Origin: Xanthobacteraceae bacterium
GTDB taxonomy: Bacteria; Pseudomonadota; Alphaproteobacteria; Rhizobiales; Xanthobacteraceae
Length of the DNA: 18,147 nt
Reading direction: 5' to 3'
Assembly: GCA_030039655.1 (NCBI GenBank)
Contig: JASHVC010000124.1
Span: forward strand, 1-18,147
The notes under the pieces were generated by a model that was given only the letters and a program-made list of their open reading frames with translations, made no database searches and was not told the origin of the DNA. Made by a program: the position numbers and the translations under genes. Below, in pieces: positions 1 through 7,394 of this stretch. Positions within the stretch are counted from its first letter, which is position 1; each line of letters starts with the position of its first letter.

Positions 1-193
1 TATTGCCTTCAACGCTGTTGACGAAGAGCCGGTCGACATCGTCTTTTTGCTTTTGCTTCCCGAGGCGTCCAACGGCGAACCCTTGGGCGCTCTCGCCTCA
101 ATCGCGCGCAAGCTCAGGAAGCCGGAAATCACGACAGCCTTGCGCCAAGCACGCGACGGCGCAGAAATATATCGAGTGCTGTCCGCCGGGTAA
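1..193 (+). CDS. ptsN: PTS EIIA-Ntr protein PtsN, C-terminal part
   Basis: Reading from base 2, an open frame of 63 codons runs into a TAA at 191-193. Its translation carries the block EEPVDIVFLLLLPEAS, followed by a helix with ALASIARKLRKPEI and an ending AEIYRVLSAG. This matches the C-terminal third of the fructose/nitrogen EIIA domain (PTS_EIIA_2), where PVDxVFLLLxPE is the conserved strand and the next helix holds the LxxIAxxLRxPE motif. PtsN is the terminal phosphoryl acceptor of the nitrogen-related phosphotransferase chain and regulates nitrogen and potassium metabolism in the cytoplasm. The active-site histidine lies in the N-terminal part, outside the window. The usual length is about 150 residues, so roughly 90 are missing on the left. 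The next gene starts 42 bases downstream. Identification rests on recognising the motif, not on a search. Confidence 0.82.
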   Translation, partial: IAFNAVDEEPVDIVFLLLLPEASNGEPLGALASIARKLRKPEITTALRQARDGAEIYRVLSAG

Positions 194-224
194 CGGAAAC
201 GATGCGCAGTGACAAATTGGCAAA

Positions 225-229
225 GGGAG
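225..229 (+). promoter_or_regulatory. Ribosome binding site deciding the GST start
   Basis: GGGAG, 6 bases before the ATG at 236. It favours this ATG over the in-frame GTG at 209. Confidence 0.6.
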
Positions 230-235
230 CAATCA

Positions 236-871
236 ATGGCCGATGAACTCATCCTTTATACCAATCCAATGTCGCGCGGCCGCATTGCCCGCTGGATGCT
301 CGAAGAGGTCGGTCAGCCCTATCGCACCGAAGTGCTCGATTACGCCACCTCAATGAAAGCACCGGCCTATCTCGCCATCAACCCGATGGGCAAGGTGCCG
401 GCGCTGCGCCACGGCGATGTGGTGGTCACAGAGACGGCCGCTATCTGCGCCTACTTGGCCGATGCTTTTCCCGAGGCGAAGCTTGCGCCTCCGCCTAGTG
501 ATCGCAGGCGTGGCCCCTATTACCGATGGCTGTTCTTTGCTGCCGGTCCGGTGGAGGCCGCGATCAGCAACAAGGCTCTCGGCTTCGTGGTGCCGCCGGA
601 GCGGGAAAGAATGATGGGATATGGACGCATCGAGAGCGTCATGAGCGCGCTTGAAGCGGCTTTATCACGTTCCGACTATTTGGCCGGCGACGACTTCACC
701 GCTGCCGACCTCTATGTCGGTTCCGCGCTCGGCTTTGGCATGATGTTCGGCACCATCGAAAAACGCCCCGCTTTCGAGCGCTATTGGCAACGACTTAGCG
801 CCCGCCCCGCCTGTAAACGCGCGAAAGAACTCGATGACGCGCTCACGCCTCGCCCCGCCGCAGGAGGCTGA
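236..871 (+). CDS. Glutathione S-transferase family protein
   Basis: A 211-residue protein of the usual GST length. Residues 1-80 form the thioredoxin-like glutathione-binding domain: LYTNPMSRGR puts the probable catalytic serine at about residue 13, MGKVPAL contains the cis-proline (about 55), and ETAAI (66-70) binds the gamma-glutamyl part of glutathione. The C-terminal helical domain includes YLAGDDFTAADLYVGS, the N-capping motif of helix 6 in the GST fold. Such proteins conjugate glutathione to electrophiles or act as reductases in the cytosol; the substrate cannot be told. The ATG at 236 is chosen because GGGAG lies 6-7 bases upstream (225-229). An in-frame GTG at 209 would only add a poor extension. 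It follows ptsN on the same strand with a short gap and may share its transcript. Confidence 0.9.
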   Translation: MADELILYTNPMSRGRIARWMLEEVGQPYRTEVLDYATSMKAPAYLAINPMGKVPALRHGDVVVTETAAICAYLADAFPEAKLAPPPSDRRRGPYYRWLFFAAGPVEAAISNKALGFVVPPERERMMGYGRIESVMSALEAALSRSDYLAGDDFTAADLYVGSALGFGMMFGTIEKRPAFERYWQRLSARPACKRAKELDDALTPRPAAGG

Positions 872-974
872 AGGACTGCCGGCCACCCAATCGGACCTTG
901 CCTTGTAAGGCGGAACGGTCGACGGTAAAGTTCGACTCGGGTGGGTTGGCGTTCTGTTTGGTGTGAGTGGCGTT

Positions 975-2423
975 ATGGCTCCAGGGGGCCGGGGTAGTTT
1001 GCCGGGACGGCAGCGTAAACGCTCGCCCGCGGCGATAATCGTGCTAAGCGGCGCGCTTTTTGCCGCTGTGCCGCGCGGCGCGGTTGCTGAGACGATGGAA
1101 TCGGCGCTGGCGAAAGCCTACGAAAACAATCCGCAATTGAATGCGCAGCGTGCCATTGTCCGGCAAACTGACGAGGGCGTGCCGACGGCGCTGTCCGGCT
1201 ATCGGCCAACCATCACCGCTAACGCTTCGGTCGGACGCGAGTACACCGATACAAAGCAGACCATTCCCCCACTTCCTCCAGCCTTGCCGAACGGCGTGTC
1301 ATTCGAGGCCAAAGGCCTGACCACGCCCCATTCGGTCGGTTTGACCGGAACGGAGACGCTCCTTAACGGCCAGCAGACAGCCAACAAAGTGCGCACCGCG
1401 GAAAGCCAAGTCTTCCAGGCACGCGAGACGCTGCGGATGATGGAAGAGTCGGTGCTGCTGTCGGCTGCAGGCGTCTACATGGATGTATCGCGCGATTCCG
1501 CGAACCTGGAAGTGCAGCAGAATAACGTTCGCGTTCTCCAGCGCACGCTCACGGATACAAAAAATCGATACCAGGCCGGCCAAGTGACCTCCACCGATGT
1601 TGCGCAGGCGGAAGCGCAATTGGCCGCGGGTGAAGCAACCTTGCACGCGGCCGAGTCCACCCTGATGACGACGCGTGCAAATTATCGCCGCATCATTGGC
1701 GTTGAGCCGGCGAATTTGACCGCCGCCTCGCCGGTAGATCGGCTCGCGCCGTCAACGCTGAACGCAGCGATCGCGCTTGGCATCGCGGAGAATCCGTCCG
1801 TGACGGCCGCCCTTTACGGCGTCGATGTTGCTCAACTGCAGGTGAAAATCGCCGAAGGGGCGCTGTGGCCGACACTGGTTGGACAATACAGCGTGCAGCA
1901 ACAATACAACCCGCAACTGCTCACGCCCAACCTGTTTACAAATACGGTTTCCCTCAACCTGACAATTCCGCTGTATCAGGGCGGCGCTGAATATTCAGCG
2001 ATCCGTCTCGACAAAGAAAATCTTGGCCAGCAACGCTTGAACGTCGATCAGGTGCGCGATCAGACCAGGGCGAATGTCGTGCAAGCCTGGGGCCAGCTGC
2101 AAGCGGCCAAGGCGCAAGTCGAGGCTGCGGTCCGCCAGAACGACGCCGCAGAGCGAGCGTTGACCGGCGTTCGTAATGAGGCGATGGCGGGCCAGCGCAC
2201 CACCCAGGACGTACTCAACGCCGAGCAGGCGTTGGTGAATGCCCGGCAAAGTCTCTTGGTAGCGCAGCATGATCGCGTGGTCGCGTCATACAGCCTGCTG
2301 TCGGCCGTCGGCCACTTGTCGGCGCGCGAACTTCGTCTTCCTGTGACGATTTACGACCCGCAAGTGCACTATCATCAGGTCCGCGACAGCTGGATTGGCT
2401 TACGCACGCCAAGCGGCGAGTGA
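975..2423 (+). CDS. TolC-family outer membrane efflux/secretion protein
   Basis: A 482-residue protein with a basic N-terminus, a hydrophobic segment and a signal-peptidase I site at RGAVA|ETMES (about residue 38). The mature part starts with the typical TolC opening SALAKAYENNPQLNAQRA. Two repeated outer-membrane-efflux (OEP) halves follow, rich in Gln/Ala/Glu heptad-like helices. The second half opens with the strand TIPLYQGGAEYSAIR, whose PLYQGG (about 332-337) is a hallmark of TolC porins of type I secretion and RND or ABC efflux. Trimers form an outer-membrane barrel and a periplasmic tunnel. No inner-membrane partner (MFP, ABC or RND) is in the window, so the pump it serves is unknown. 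A GTG at 963 in frame is an alternative start; neither start has a strong Shine-Dalgarno sequence. The length fits the family. Confidence 0.88.
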   Translation: MAPGGRGSLPGRQRKRSPAAIIVLSGALFAAVPRGAVAETMESALAKAYENNPQLNAQRAIVRQTDEGVPTALSGYRPTITANASVGREYTDTKQTIPPLPPALPNGVSFEAKGLTTPHSVGLTGTETLLNGQQTANKVRTAESQVFQARETLRMMEESVLLSAAGVYMDVSRDSANLEVQQNNVRVLQRTLTDTKNRYQAGQVTSTDVAQAEAQLAAGEATLHAAESTLMTTRANYRRIIGVEPANLTAASPVDRLAPSTLNAAIALGIAENPSVTAALYGVDVAQLQVKIAEGALWPTLVGQYSVQQQYNPQLLTPNLFTNTVSLNLTIPLYQGGAEYSAIRLDKENLGQQRLNVDQVRDQTRANVVQAWGQLQAAKAQVEAAVRQNDAAERALTGVRNEAMAGQRTTQDVLNAEQALVNARQSLLVAQHDRVVASYSLLSAVGHLSARELRLPVTIYDPQVHYHQVRDSWIGLRTPSGE

Positions 2424-2500
2424 ACTTGTGGCGAACGCCGCAAAAGTAGCCGTGCCATGCCCTCCTGAAAGCCGATCAAGCACGTCCAAACTGGTTAATT

Positions 2501-2530
2501 GCGTTGCGAACTGTTGCAAGTTCGCAACGC
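2501..2530. repeat. Perfect 12-bp inverted repeat downstream of the TolC-type gene
   Basis: GCGTTGCGAACT (2501-2512) and its exact complement AGTTCGCAACGC (2519-2530) enclose a 6-base loop. It starts 77 bases after the TolC-type stop codon and lies about 130 bases before the lipoprotein ATG. As RNA it would be a stable hairpin and could terminate the upstream transcript, but no T-run follows on either strand. As DNA it could be a dimeric repressor site. Confidence 0.5.
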
Positions 2531-2571
2531 ACCGTGCCAGACCTAGCTGCTCCGCCTGCTCCTATCAAAAA

Positions 2572-2590
2572 TTCATTGACGGTTAACCAT
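2572..2590 (+). promoter_or_regulatory. CtrA-box-like sequence upstream of the lipoprotein gene
   Basis: TTCA, seven bases, then TTAACCAT (2583-2590). This resembles the alphaproteobacterial CtrA site TTAA-N7-TTAAC and contains the full TTAACCAT half-site; the left half has one mismatch. It lies 70 bases before the ATG at 2661. Functional assignment is inference. Confidence 0.3.
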
Positions 2591-2660
2591 AAGGCGGAGC
2601 ATTCTAACCTTACCGCAGGGGTGTTTGGGTGACGCCTTTGTTGGTCTGCGGGGGGCTGTC

Positions 2661-3995
2661 ATGTGGTTGCGTGCGTTGGTTGCCGGCGGGATTCTCGTCG
2701 GCCTTTTGAGTGCGTGCGCCGTCGTCGATCCGGTCGACTCACGCTACGACACGGTCGGCCGCAGTTTGGCGAAGGGTCGCGACGAAAGCATTTTCTTAAA
2801 TCTCGTACGCGCCAGCCACGACTATCCCCTAGCCTTTACGACTATTTCTAACGTCACTCCAACGATGACTAATACGTCCTCGTTCGCTCTACCGACGTTC
2901 AGCTTCGGACCGGCAAATTGCTTGCCTTCGCAGACCTTCAATGCCGCCGGTGCGTTAACAGGTCGTACCGCCGCGTGCACTCTTGCAACCGGAGTTCCTG
3001 GTGCCGGCACCCTTTTGAGCAACAACACGGCCTCGAACTCGACGGCGGTCAGCACAAATTTCAGCGTGTCGACGGAAGAAACTGGCAATTTCTATGAGGG
3101 GTTCCTGAAGCCTATCGATCTAATCACACTCGATTATTTCATTCGCCAAGACTATCCGGCCGAGCTCCTGTTTTGGTTATTCGCGGACTCATTCGAGATT
3201 GGTCCTATCGGGCATTCTATCGGCTACTTCTACAACCCACCGGTCACATATGGCTGCCCCCAAACAGTATTACTGGGGAAGCATCTGTGCTTTAAGGAAT
3301 GGGTGAAGATAGCTGTGTTATCGGGGTTAACAGTTGAGCTGCAGTCGTTTCAAAAACCAAGCTCCGGCAAAAGCGAGGGTTCTGACAGCAAATCTGGCGG
3401 CAGTAGCAAGCCGCAAACAACAGTTGTTCCTCGCTTCTGTTTCAGCCCCCTTTTGGCTCGCAAGGCGGCCCTCGAGATGGGAGAGCAGGAAGCTTCGAGA
3501 GTAAATGGCCTGATTAGATCACTATTCAATCCAGCCAATGCCCGCCCGATCTGCGGGACCCCGTGGAACGCGCAAGCTGAAGCTAAAAAACCTCAGTCCG
3601 ATACGTTTTTGTTGACACCCTCACCTGATCTCCAGTTTCGGATTGTGCCGCGTTCCGCATATGGTGTCTTCGAATTTCTGGGAAATTTGATGAAGGTTGA
3701 GCAAGGGAATCTGCAGCCATTGCCGGGCATTACCTACATTCCGCCAAATCCATTCGAAGACGAGACCGGTTCACCGACACTAGTAACAACCACGCCAGAC
3801 AAAAAACTTATAACCGTTGTGGCGCAGGCTGACGAACGCTGCTTCTCCCATACTTGGTTCTACGATGGCGAATATTGCGTGCCGGAAAGTGCGACAAATA
3901 CCAAACGTATCTTCAGTCTATTGTCACAACTGATCGCGATCGAGACTACGGCCAGCGATCTCGCGATCACGCCGGCTGTGAGGATCATTCAGTAG
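2661..3995 (+). CDS. Putative lipoprotein of unknown function
   Basis: A 444-residue protein with a lipoprotein signal peptide: a hydrophobic stretch ends in LLSAC, making Cys19 the probable lipidated residue, followed by AVVDPVDSRYD. The next region, SLAKGRDESIFLNLVRASH, looks like the start of a conserved alphaproteobacterial lipoprotein family that I recall only as hypothetical. The middle is rich in Ser/Thr/Asn, and a low-complexity Ser/Gly/Lys linker spans about residues 231-254. The C-terminal part includes PSPDLQFRIVPRSAYGVFEFLGNLM. Several cysteines in the exported part (for example in CFSPLLARKAA and near the C-terminus) could form disulfides. The ATG at 2661 is preferred over a TTG at 2625 because of a purine run GCGGGGGGC just upstream and because it gives a compact signal peptide. 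The gene looks lower in GC than its neighbours, which may mean transfer. Its function is not known. Confidence 0.75.
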   Translation: MWLRALVAGGILVGLLSACAVVDPVDSRYDTVGRSLAKGRDESIFLNLVRASHDYPLAFTTISNVTPTMTNTSSFALPTFSFGPANCLPSQTFNAAGALTGRTAACTLATGVPGAGTLLSNNTASNSTAVSTNFSVSTEETGNFYEGFLKPIDLITLDYFIRQDYPAELLFWLFADSFEIGPIGHSIGYFYNPPVTYGCPQTVLLGKHLCFKEWVKIAVLSGLTVELQSFQKPSSGKSEGSDSKSGGSSKPQTTVVPRFCFSPLLARKAALEMGEQEASRVNGLIRSLFNPANARPICGTPWNAQAEAKKPQSDTFLLTPSPDLQFRIVPRSAYGVFEFLGNLMKVEQGNLQPLPGITYIPPNPFEDETGSPTLVTTTPDKKLITVVAQADERCFSHTWFYDGEYCVPESATNTKRIFSLLSQLIAIETTASDLAITPAVRIIQ

Positions 3996-4035
3996 TCAAA
4001 ATTGGGCGCCCTTATCCCAAATGGCCTCTCGGGGC

Positions 4036-4370
4036 TCATCCCGGAATAATCGGTAGCAACAGGTGCGACGAACGCTGCCGGTCGTCATAGATCTTGTGCA
4101 GCACCGTTTTGCTCGAGCAACTGTGGTAGGGCACGTACTCGGCATTGGTAGGGCCGGCGACGCCGGTCGGGAGGCCCAAACTGGTATCACCTCGATCTGA
4201 TATTTGATGCCGTCACGCATCAGAAACATGACGTCGAGGTCACGCCGCGTCGACGAATAGACTGACGTGTGATCGTAAGTCCATCCAGGGGGTCGGCGGC
4301 CCGGAGTAGAGGTCGCGATATCTCGGCGCTCACAACTCCCCTCTCCTGCACGTTCGCATGCTCGATTCAA
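4036..4370 (-). pseudogene. Possible frameshifted remnant of a gene
   Basis: Two minus-strand frames look protein-like in succession. The first, from about 4370 down to about 4185, ends in TRRDLDVMFLMRDGIKYQIE. The second, open from 4212 to a TGA at 4036-4038, reads SLGLPTGVAGPTNAEYVPYH and then SKTVLHKIYDDRQRSSHLLL before ending PIIPG. In the first frame the sequence turns into Arg/Cys/Thr-rich text typical of a wrong frame at about the place where the second begins to look natural. One indel near 4185-4195 would join them. I do not recognise the family. An equally possible reading is that neither frame is coding. Confidence 0.3.
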
Positions 4371-4379
4371 CTTCTTGCT

Positions 4380-4417
4380 TTGTGCTAGTTACATACGCGC
4401 ACAATTCTCTATTGTGC
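4380..4417. promoter_or_regulatory. Operator-like array of TTGTGC half-sites
   Basis: TTGTGC at 4380-4385, GCACAA at 4399-4404 and TTGTGC at 4412-4417, alternating in orientation. The last two are the core of a perfect inverted repeat, GCACAAT-N5-ATTGTGC (4399-4417). The array ends 60 bases before the cupin ATG, where an operator for the cupin and MmgE/PrpD genes would be expected. The regulator is not in the window, and the family (GntR, LysR or other) cannot be told. Confidence 0.45.
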
Positions 4418-4477
4418 TGCGGCGCATCTATCAAGCCGCGCCGAAATCCAGATTGAAGACATACGGGAGGAGCGAGG

Positions 4478-5035
4478 ATGGAACTGAAGTCGACACGCCG
4501 GATCGTAACGGGGCACGACGCTCAAGGTAAGGCAGTGGCCCTTTTCAACGCCCCGGTACGGGCAAAGCAGCGCAGCGCCGGCGGCAACGGCATGACGATG
4601 ATTTGGGTGACAACGGAGTTTCCCGTGGATGTTGCCGTTTCCAACGACCGCGCGCAGATGCAAGTCGGCGTTCCTCCTCCTGCCAACGGCACCATATTTC
4701 GCATCGTAGATTTTGCGCCGACGCCGACTGGCGGCTACGGCGCCGTCGATCATCATCAGATCCTGCTCGCCATGGGCATCGATCCGGCAACGCAGGGCTA
4801 TGCGCGCCACGAGAATACCCACCGGACCAAAACCATCGACTACGCCATCGTACTTGAGGGCGAAATCGACATGCTACTCGATGACACTGAGGTGCATGTG
4901 AAAGCCGGCGATGTCCTCGTGCAACAAGGCACCAATCACGCGTGGGTCAACAACAGCGGCAAACCTTGCCGGATCGCCTTCATCCTGATCGATGCCAAGA
5001 CGCCGCCGGCGTGGAAGCAAGGCTGGAAAAAGTGA
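4478..5035 (+). CDS. Cupin-domain protein
   Basis: A 185-residue protein with a single small-barrel cupin_2 domain in its C-terminal half (about 105-172). Motif 1 is represented by RHENTHRTKTIDYAIVLEGE and motif 2 by AGDVLVQQGTNHAWVN. Candidate metal ligands are His111, His115 and His154, but the classical HxH pair and the following Glu are not in standard spacing (Asp121 stands near the Glu position). It may therefore bind metal atypically, or not at all. Residues 1-100 form a beta-rich extension. The start has a strong GGAGG at 4468-4472, within GGGAGGAGCGAGG before the ATG. The MmgE/PrpD gene follows after 117 bases on the same strand, suggesting a shared catabolic role such as decarboxylation, dioxygenation or isomerisation of a small acid. 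The exact reaction is not visible. Confidence 0.82.
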   Translation: MELKSTRRIVTGHDAQGKAVALFNAPVRAKQRSAGGNGMTMIWVTTEFPVDVAVSNDRAQMQVGVPPPANGTIFRIVDFAPTPTGGYGAVDHHQILLAMGIDPATQGYARHENTHRTKTIDYAIVLEGEIDMLLDDTEVHVKAGDVLVQQGTNHAWVNNSGKPCRIAFILIDAKTPPAWKQGWKK

Positions 5036-5142
5036 CGGCGCGCGTTCACAAAACGGCGCTTCAATGACTTGACGTCGCTGCCGAGGGACGCCCATTCTTT
5101 CGCTAAGACTTCCTCGCGTGACTGCGAACAGTACCACCCATC

Positions 5143-5146
5143 GGAG
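5143..5146 (+). promoter_or_regulatory. Ribosome binding site deciding the MmgE/PrpD start
   Basis: GGAG followed by 6 bases and the ATG at 5153. The in-frame ATG at 5147 directly abuts this sequence and is too close, so 5153 is preferred. Confidence 0.55.
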
Positions 5147-5152
5147 ATGCAA

Positions 5153-6517
5153 ATGAGCTCTCTCACGCTGGACCTCGGCCGCTTCGTCGCCGATCTGAGC
5201 TTGCGCCAAGTTCCGTCGGAAGGCTGCGCGACCGCGCGCACAGGGATCGCCGACTGCTTTGGCGTTTTGGTGGCCGGAGCGCGTGACCCGGAAATTGGTC
5301 TCGTCGATCGCGAGTTGGGCTCAAGCAGCAACGGGGCCGCGGCATCCTCCGCATCGCTTATCCCCTCGGGCGAGCGGCGCAGCGCGGAAAGCGCGGCGCT
5401 CGTCAACGGAGTGGCCGCCCATGTGCTGGACTATGACGACGTCAGCCTCGACGGCCATCCCAGCGCCGTCCTCGTGCCCGCCATCCTTGCGCAAGGTGAG
5501 GCGAGCGGAGCAAGCGGTGCGGAGATGCTTGCGGCCTACATTGCGGGATTCGAGGTGTGGGCCGAACTCTTGGCACGCGAGCCGACACCGCTGCACCGCA
5601 AGGGCTGGCATCCCAGTTCGGTGTTGGGCACCGTCGCCGCAGCGGCGGCCTGCGCCAAACTGCGCCGCCTCGATGCAACCTGTGCGGCGACTGCGATGGC
5701 CATCGCCGCTTCGATGTCTTCAGGACTGGTGGCCAATTTTGGCACCATGACCAAATCCTTCCAAGTTGGCCGGGCCGCGCAATCCGGTGTGATCGGCGCG
5801 CATCTGGCGCAAGCCGGCCTGACAGCTTCGCTTGACGCGCTGGAACACCGTTCCGGCTTGTTGGCGGCCCTGTCTCCCGAAGGAGAGGCCGAACTTGATC
5901 GCCCATTCGTAGCCGCGGACAAGCAATGGCACATCGTTGACGAGGGATTGAACATCAAGCGCTATCCAATCTGCTATGCGACCCACCGCTCGATCGATGC
6001 GGCACTCGGTTTGGTCGAGCGCTACAACCTCTGTCCCATGGAGGTTGAAAGCATTCACGTGTCGACCGGGAAGACCCAGTTGCTCATGCTACGCAACAGC
6101 CGGCCGCAAACGGGGCTCGAGGCGAAATTCAGCATGCAGTTCGCCATGGCGGCGGCGCTGGTCGCTAGAAAAGTCGGCCTGTCCGAACTAACGGACGAAT
6201 TCGTCCAGCGGCCGGAAGTGCAAGCCATTTTCCCGCGGGTGTCCTTCGCAACGACAGACGCGACCATGGAGGGTTCCGCTTTCGCACCCACCGACTCCGT
6301 CGAAATCACGACGCGGGCCGGCGAAACGCTAAAGAGCGGCCCGGTCGAATATGCCAAAGGCAGCCACCAGCACCCGCTGTCCCGTAGCGAGTTGTTCGCA
6401 AAATTCGCCGACTGTCTCGGGACTCAATTCCAAGAGTCGAAAAAATCGCGCGCCTTCGAGAATCTGATGATCTTCGATCGACTTAATGGTCCAAGCGATC
6501 TTGTGCTTCAGAGCTAA
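5153..6517 (+). CDS. MmgE/PrpD family protein
   Basis: A 454-residue protein matching the usual length of the MmgE/PrpD (2-methylcitrate dehydratase / cis-aconitate decarboxylase / IDS-epimerase-like) family. Family blocks are visible in order: an N-terminal helical region with RTGIADCFGVLVAG, then NGVAAHVLDYDDVSLDGHPS (about 85-104), then FGTMTKSFQVGRAAQSGVIG (about 196-215) with the conserved Lys201, and IKRYPICYATHRSIDAALG (about 268-286). The C-terminal lid domain follows. Members dehydrate, decarboxylate or isomerise small carboxylic acids in the cytoplasm. PrpD itself usually sits beside prpB/prpC, which are absent, so this is more likely a paralogue with another substrate. The upstream cupin gene suggests a two-gene operon. 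It converges with the Tad locus, whose last gene ends 95 bases further on. Confidence 0.9.
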   Translation: MSSLTLDLGRFVADLSLRQVPSEGCATARTGIADCFGVLVAGARDPEIGLVDRELGSSSNGAAASSASLIPSGERRSAESAALVNGVAAHVLDYDDVSLDGHPSAVLVPAILAQGEASGASGAEMLAAYIAGFEVWAELLAREPTPLHRKGWHPSSVLGTVAAAAACAKLRRLDATCAATAMAIAASMSSGLVANFGTMTKSFQVGRAAQSGVIGAHLAQAGLTASLDALEHRSGLLAALSPEGEAELDRPFVAADKQWHIVDEGLNIKRYPICYATHRSIDAALGLVERYNLCPMEVESIHVSTGKTQLLMLRNSRPQTGLEAKFSMQFAMAAALVARKVGLSELTDEFVQRPEVQAIFPRVSFATTDATMEGSAFAPTDSVEITTRAGETLKSGPVEYAKGSHQHPLSRSELFAKFADCLGTQFQESKKSRAFENLMIFDRLNGPSDLVLQS

Positions 6518-6558
6518 TGAGCGTGAATATCGCTTATCAAGCCCGCATAGGTCTGAGG

Positions 6559-6572
6559 CAGACTCCTGTCTG
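6559..6572. terminator. Weak hairpin between convergent genes
   Basis: CAGAC-TCCT-GTCTG, a perfect 5-bp stem lying between the stop codons of the MmgE/PrpD gene and tadD. An outer GGTC/GACC pairing could extend it across a bulge. It lacks a T-run, so a role as bidirectional terminator is only a guess from its position. Confidence 0.2.
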
Positions 6573-6612
6573 GACCTTGGACTTAGCGCACTTGGGGTAG
6601 ATGGAAGCGATC

Positions 6613-7245
6613 TTACAGCGCGTCCGGCGAGCGTTGAACGAACCGGCCACTACCATCAAGCAGTTTGAGATTGTTCATGATGGTCGGGTTACCGGGCTCT
6701 CGCTTATAGGCCCGCAGGAAATATTGCCGCGCGGTCTTCAGATCCCCGCGCAACATGTACGAATAGCCTCGGTTGTTGAGAAGTGCCGTCGTTTCGCCCG
6801 CAAGCTGGATGGCCGAACGATAAGCCCGGTCGGCAAGGTCGAAGCGCCCCAGACGATCATAGCTGGCAGCCAGCCCAATCCAGGCCGATGCGTCCCTCGG
6901 GGCCTTCTCGACCGCGTCACGGAAGTAGCGCTCGGCTAGGCCAAAATTACCGCGATTGAAGTACTCCATGCCCAGTCGCAGGGGCTCATCGGAGGGATAA
7001 TATTGCACATCGGCATTCTCTCGGATGGTCGGCGTCTTGAGCGGAGGAACGCCTTCCTGCGTATCAGGTCCTGCGGCAGCAAGCTCAACCGGGGGTGGAG
7101 CCCCGGGTGCCTCCGGCAACGCCATTTTCGCGGAGACCGCATCCGGACCCGCCATCGGCTCGTCAGTAATGCAGCCGGCAAGAATAACCGCGCTGACAAC
7201 GAGGAAGGCGCCAGACGCAATACAAGACAATCTTTGCACGCGCAT
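6613..7245 (-). CDS. tadD: Tad pilus TPR lipoprotein TadD
   Basis: A 210-residue lipoprotein: the signal peptide ends in AVILAGC, with Cys25 as the lipidation site. A Pro/Ala-rich spacer follows to about residue 80, then three tetratricopeptide repeats at about 86-118, 119-152 and 153-186, seen as GMEYFNRGNFGLAERYFRDA, GLAASYDRLGRFDLADRAYR and RGYSYMLRGDLKTARQYFLR. TadD is the TPR protein of the Tad secretion machine and is thought to help assemble or stabilise the secretin in the envelope. It is the last gene of the locus, 149 bases after tadC. The ATG at 7245 is chosen over an upstream GTG at 7269 because it gives a normal signal peptide and has GGTGG about 8 bases upstream. Confidence 0.85.
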   Translation of the reverse strand: MRVQRLSCIASGAFLVVSAVILAGCITDEPMAGPDAVSAKMALPEAPGAPPPVELAAAGPDTQEGVPPLKTPTIRENADVQYYPSDEPLRLGMEYFNRGNFGLAERYFRDAVEKAPRDASAWIGLAASYDRLGRFDLADRAYRSAIQLAGETTALLNNRGYSYMLRGDLKTARQYFLRAYKREPGNPTIMNNLKLLDGSGRFVQRSPDAL

Positions 7246-7394
7246 CACGCTACCACCCAGACCCACCACAACGCTTACTAACTTACCGCACCGGTTACTG
7301 AATCACTATAGGCGACAGTTCCCTCTGATACCGTGGCATTTCGGCAACAACTCCGGAAATTCAACAGGTTATCCCGGACTTATCCAAGGGTTAT

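Larger units (their letters stand above)
3996..4477. other. Region between the lipoprotein and cupin genes
   Basis: About 480 bases without a convincing intact gene. The left two thirds hold what may be a decayed minus-strand gene (4036-4370). The right end holds the half-site array (4380-4417) and the cupin ribosome binding site. No terminator with a T-run is obvious after the lipoprotein gene. Confidence 0.5.

Noticed and set aside
5442..5958. Minus-strand open frames opposite the MmgE/PrpD gene
   Set aside because: They lie within a well-supported gene on the other strand and show no family motifs.
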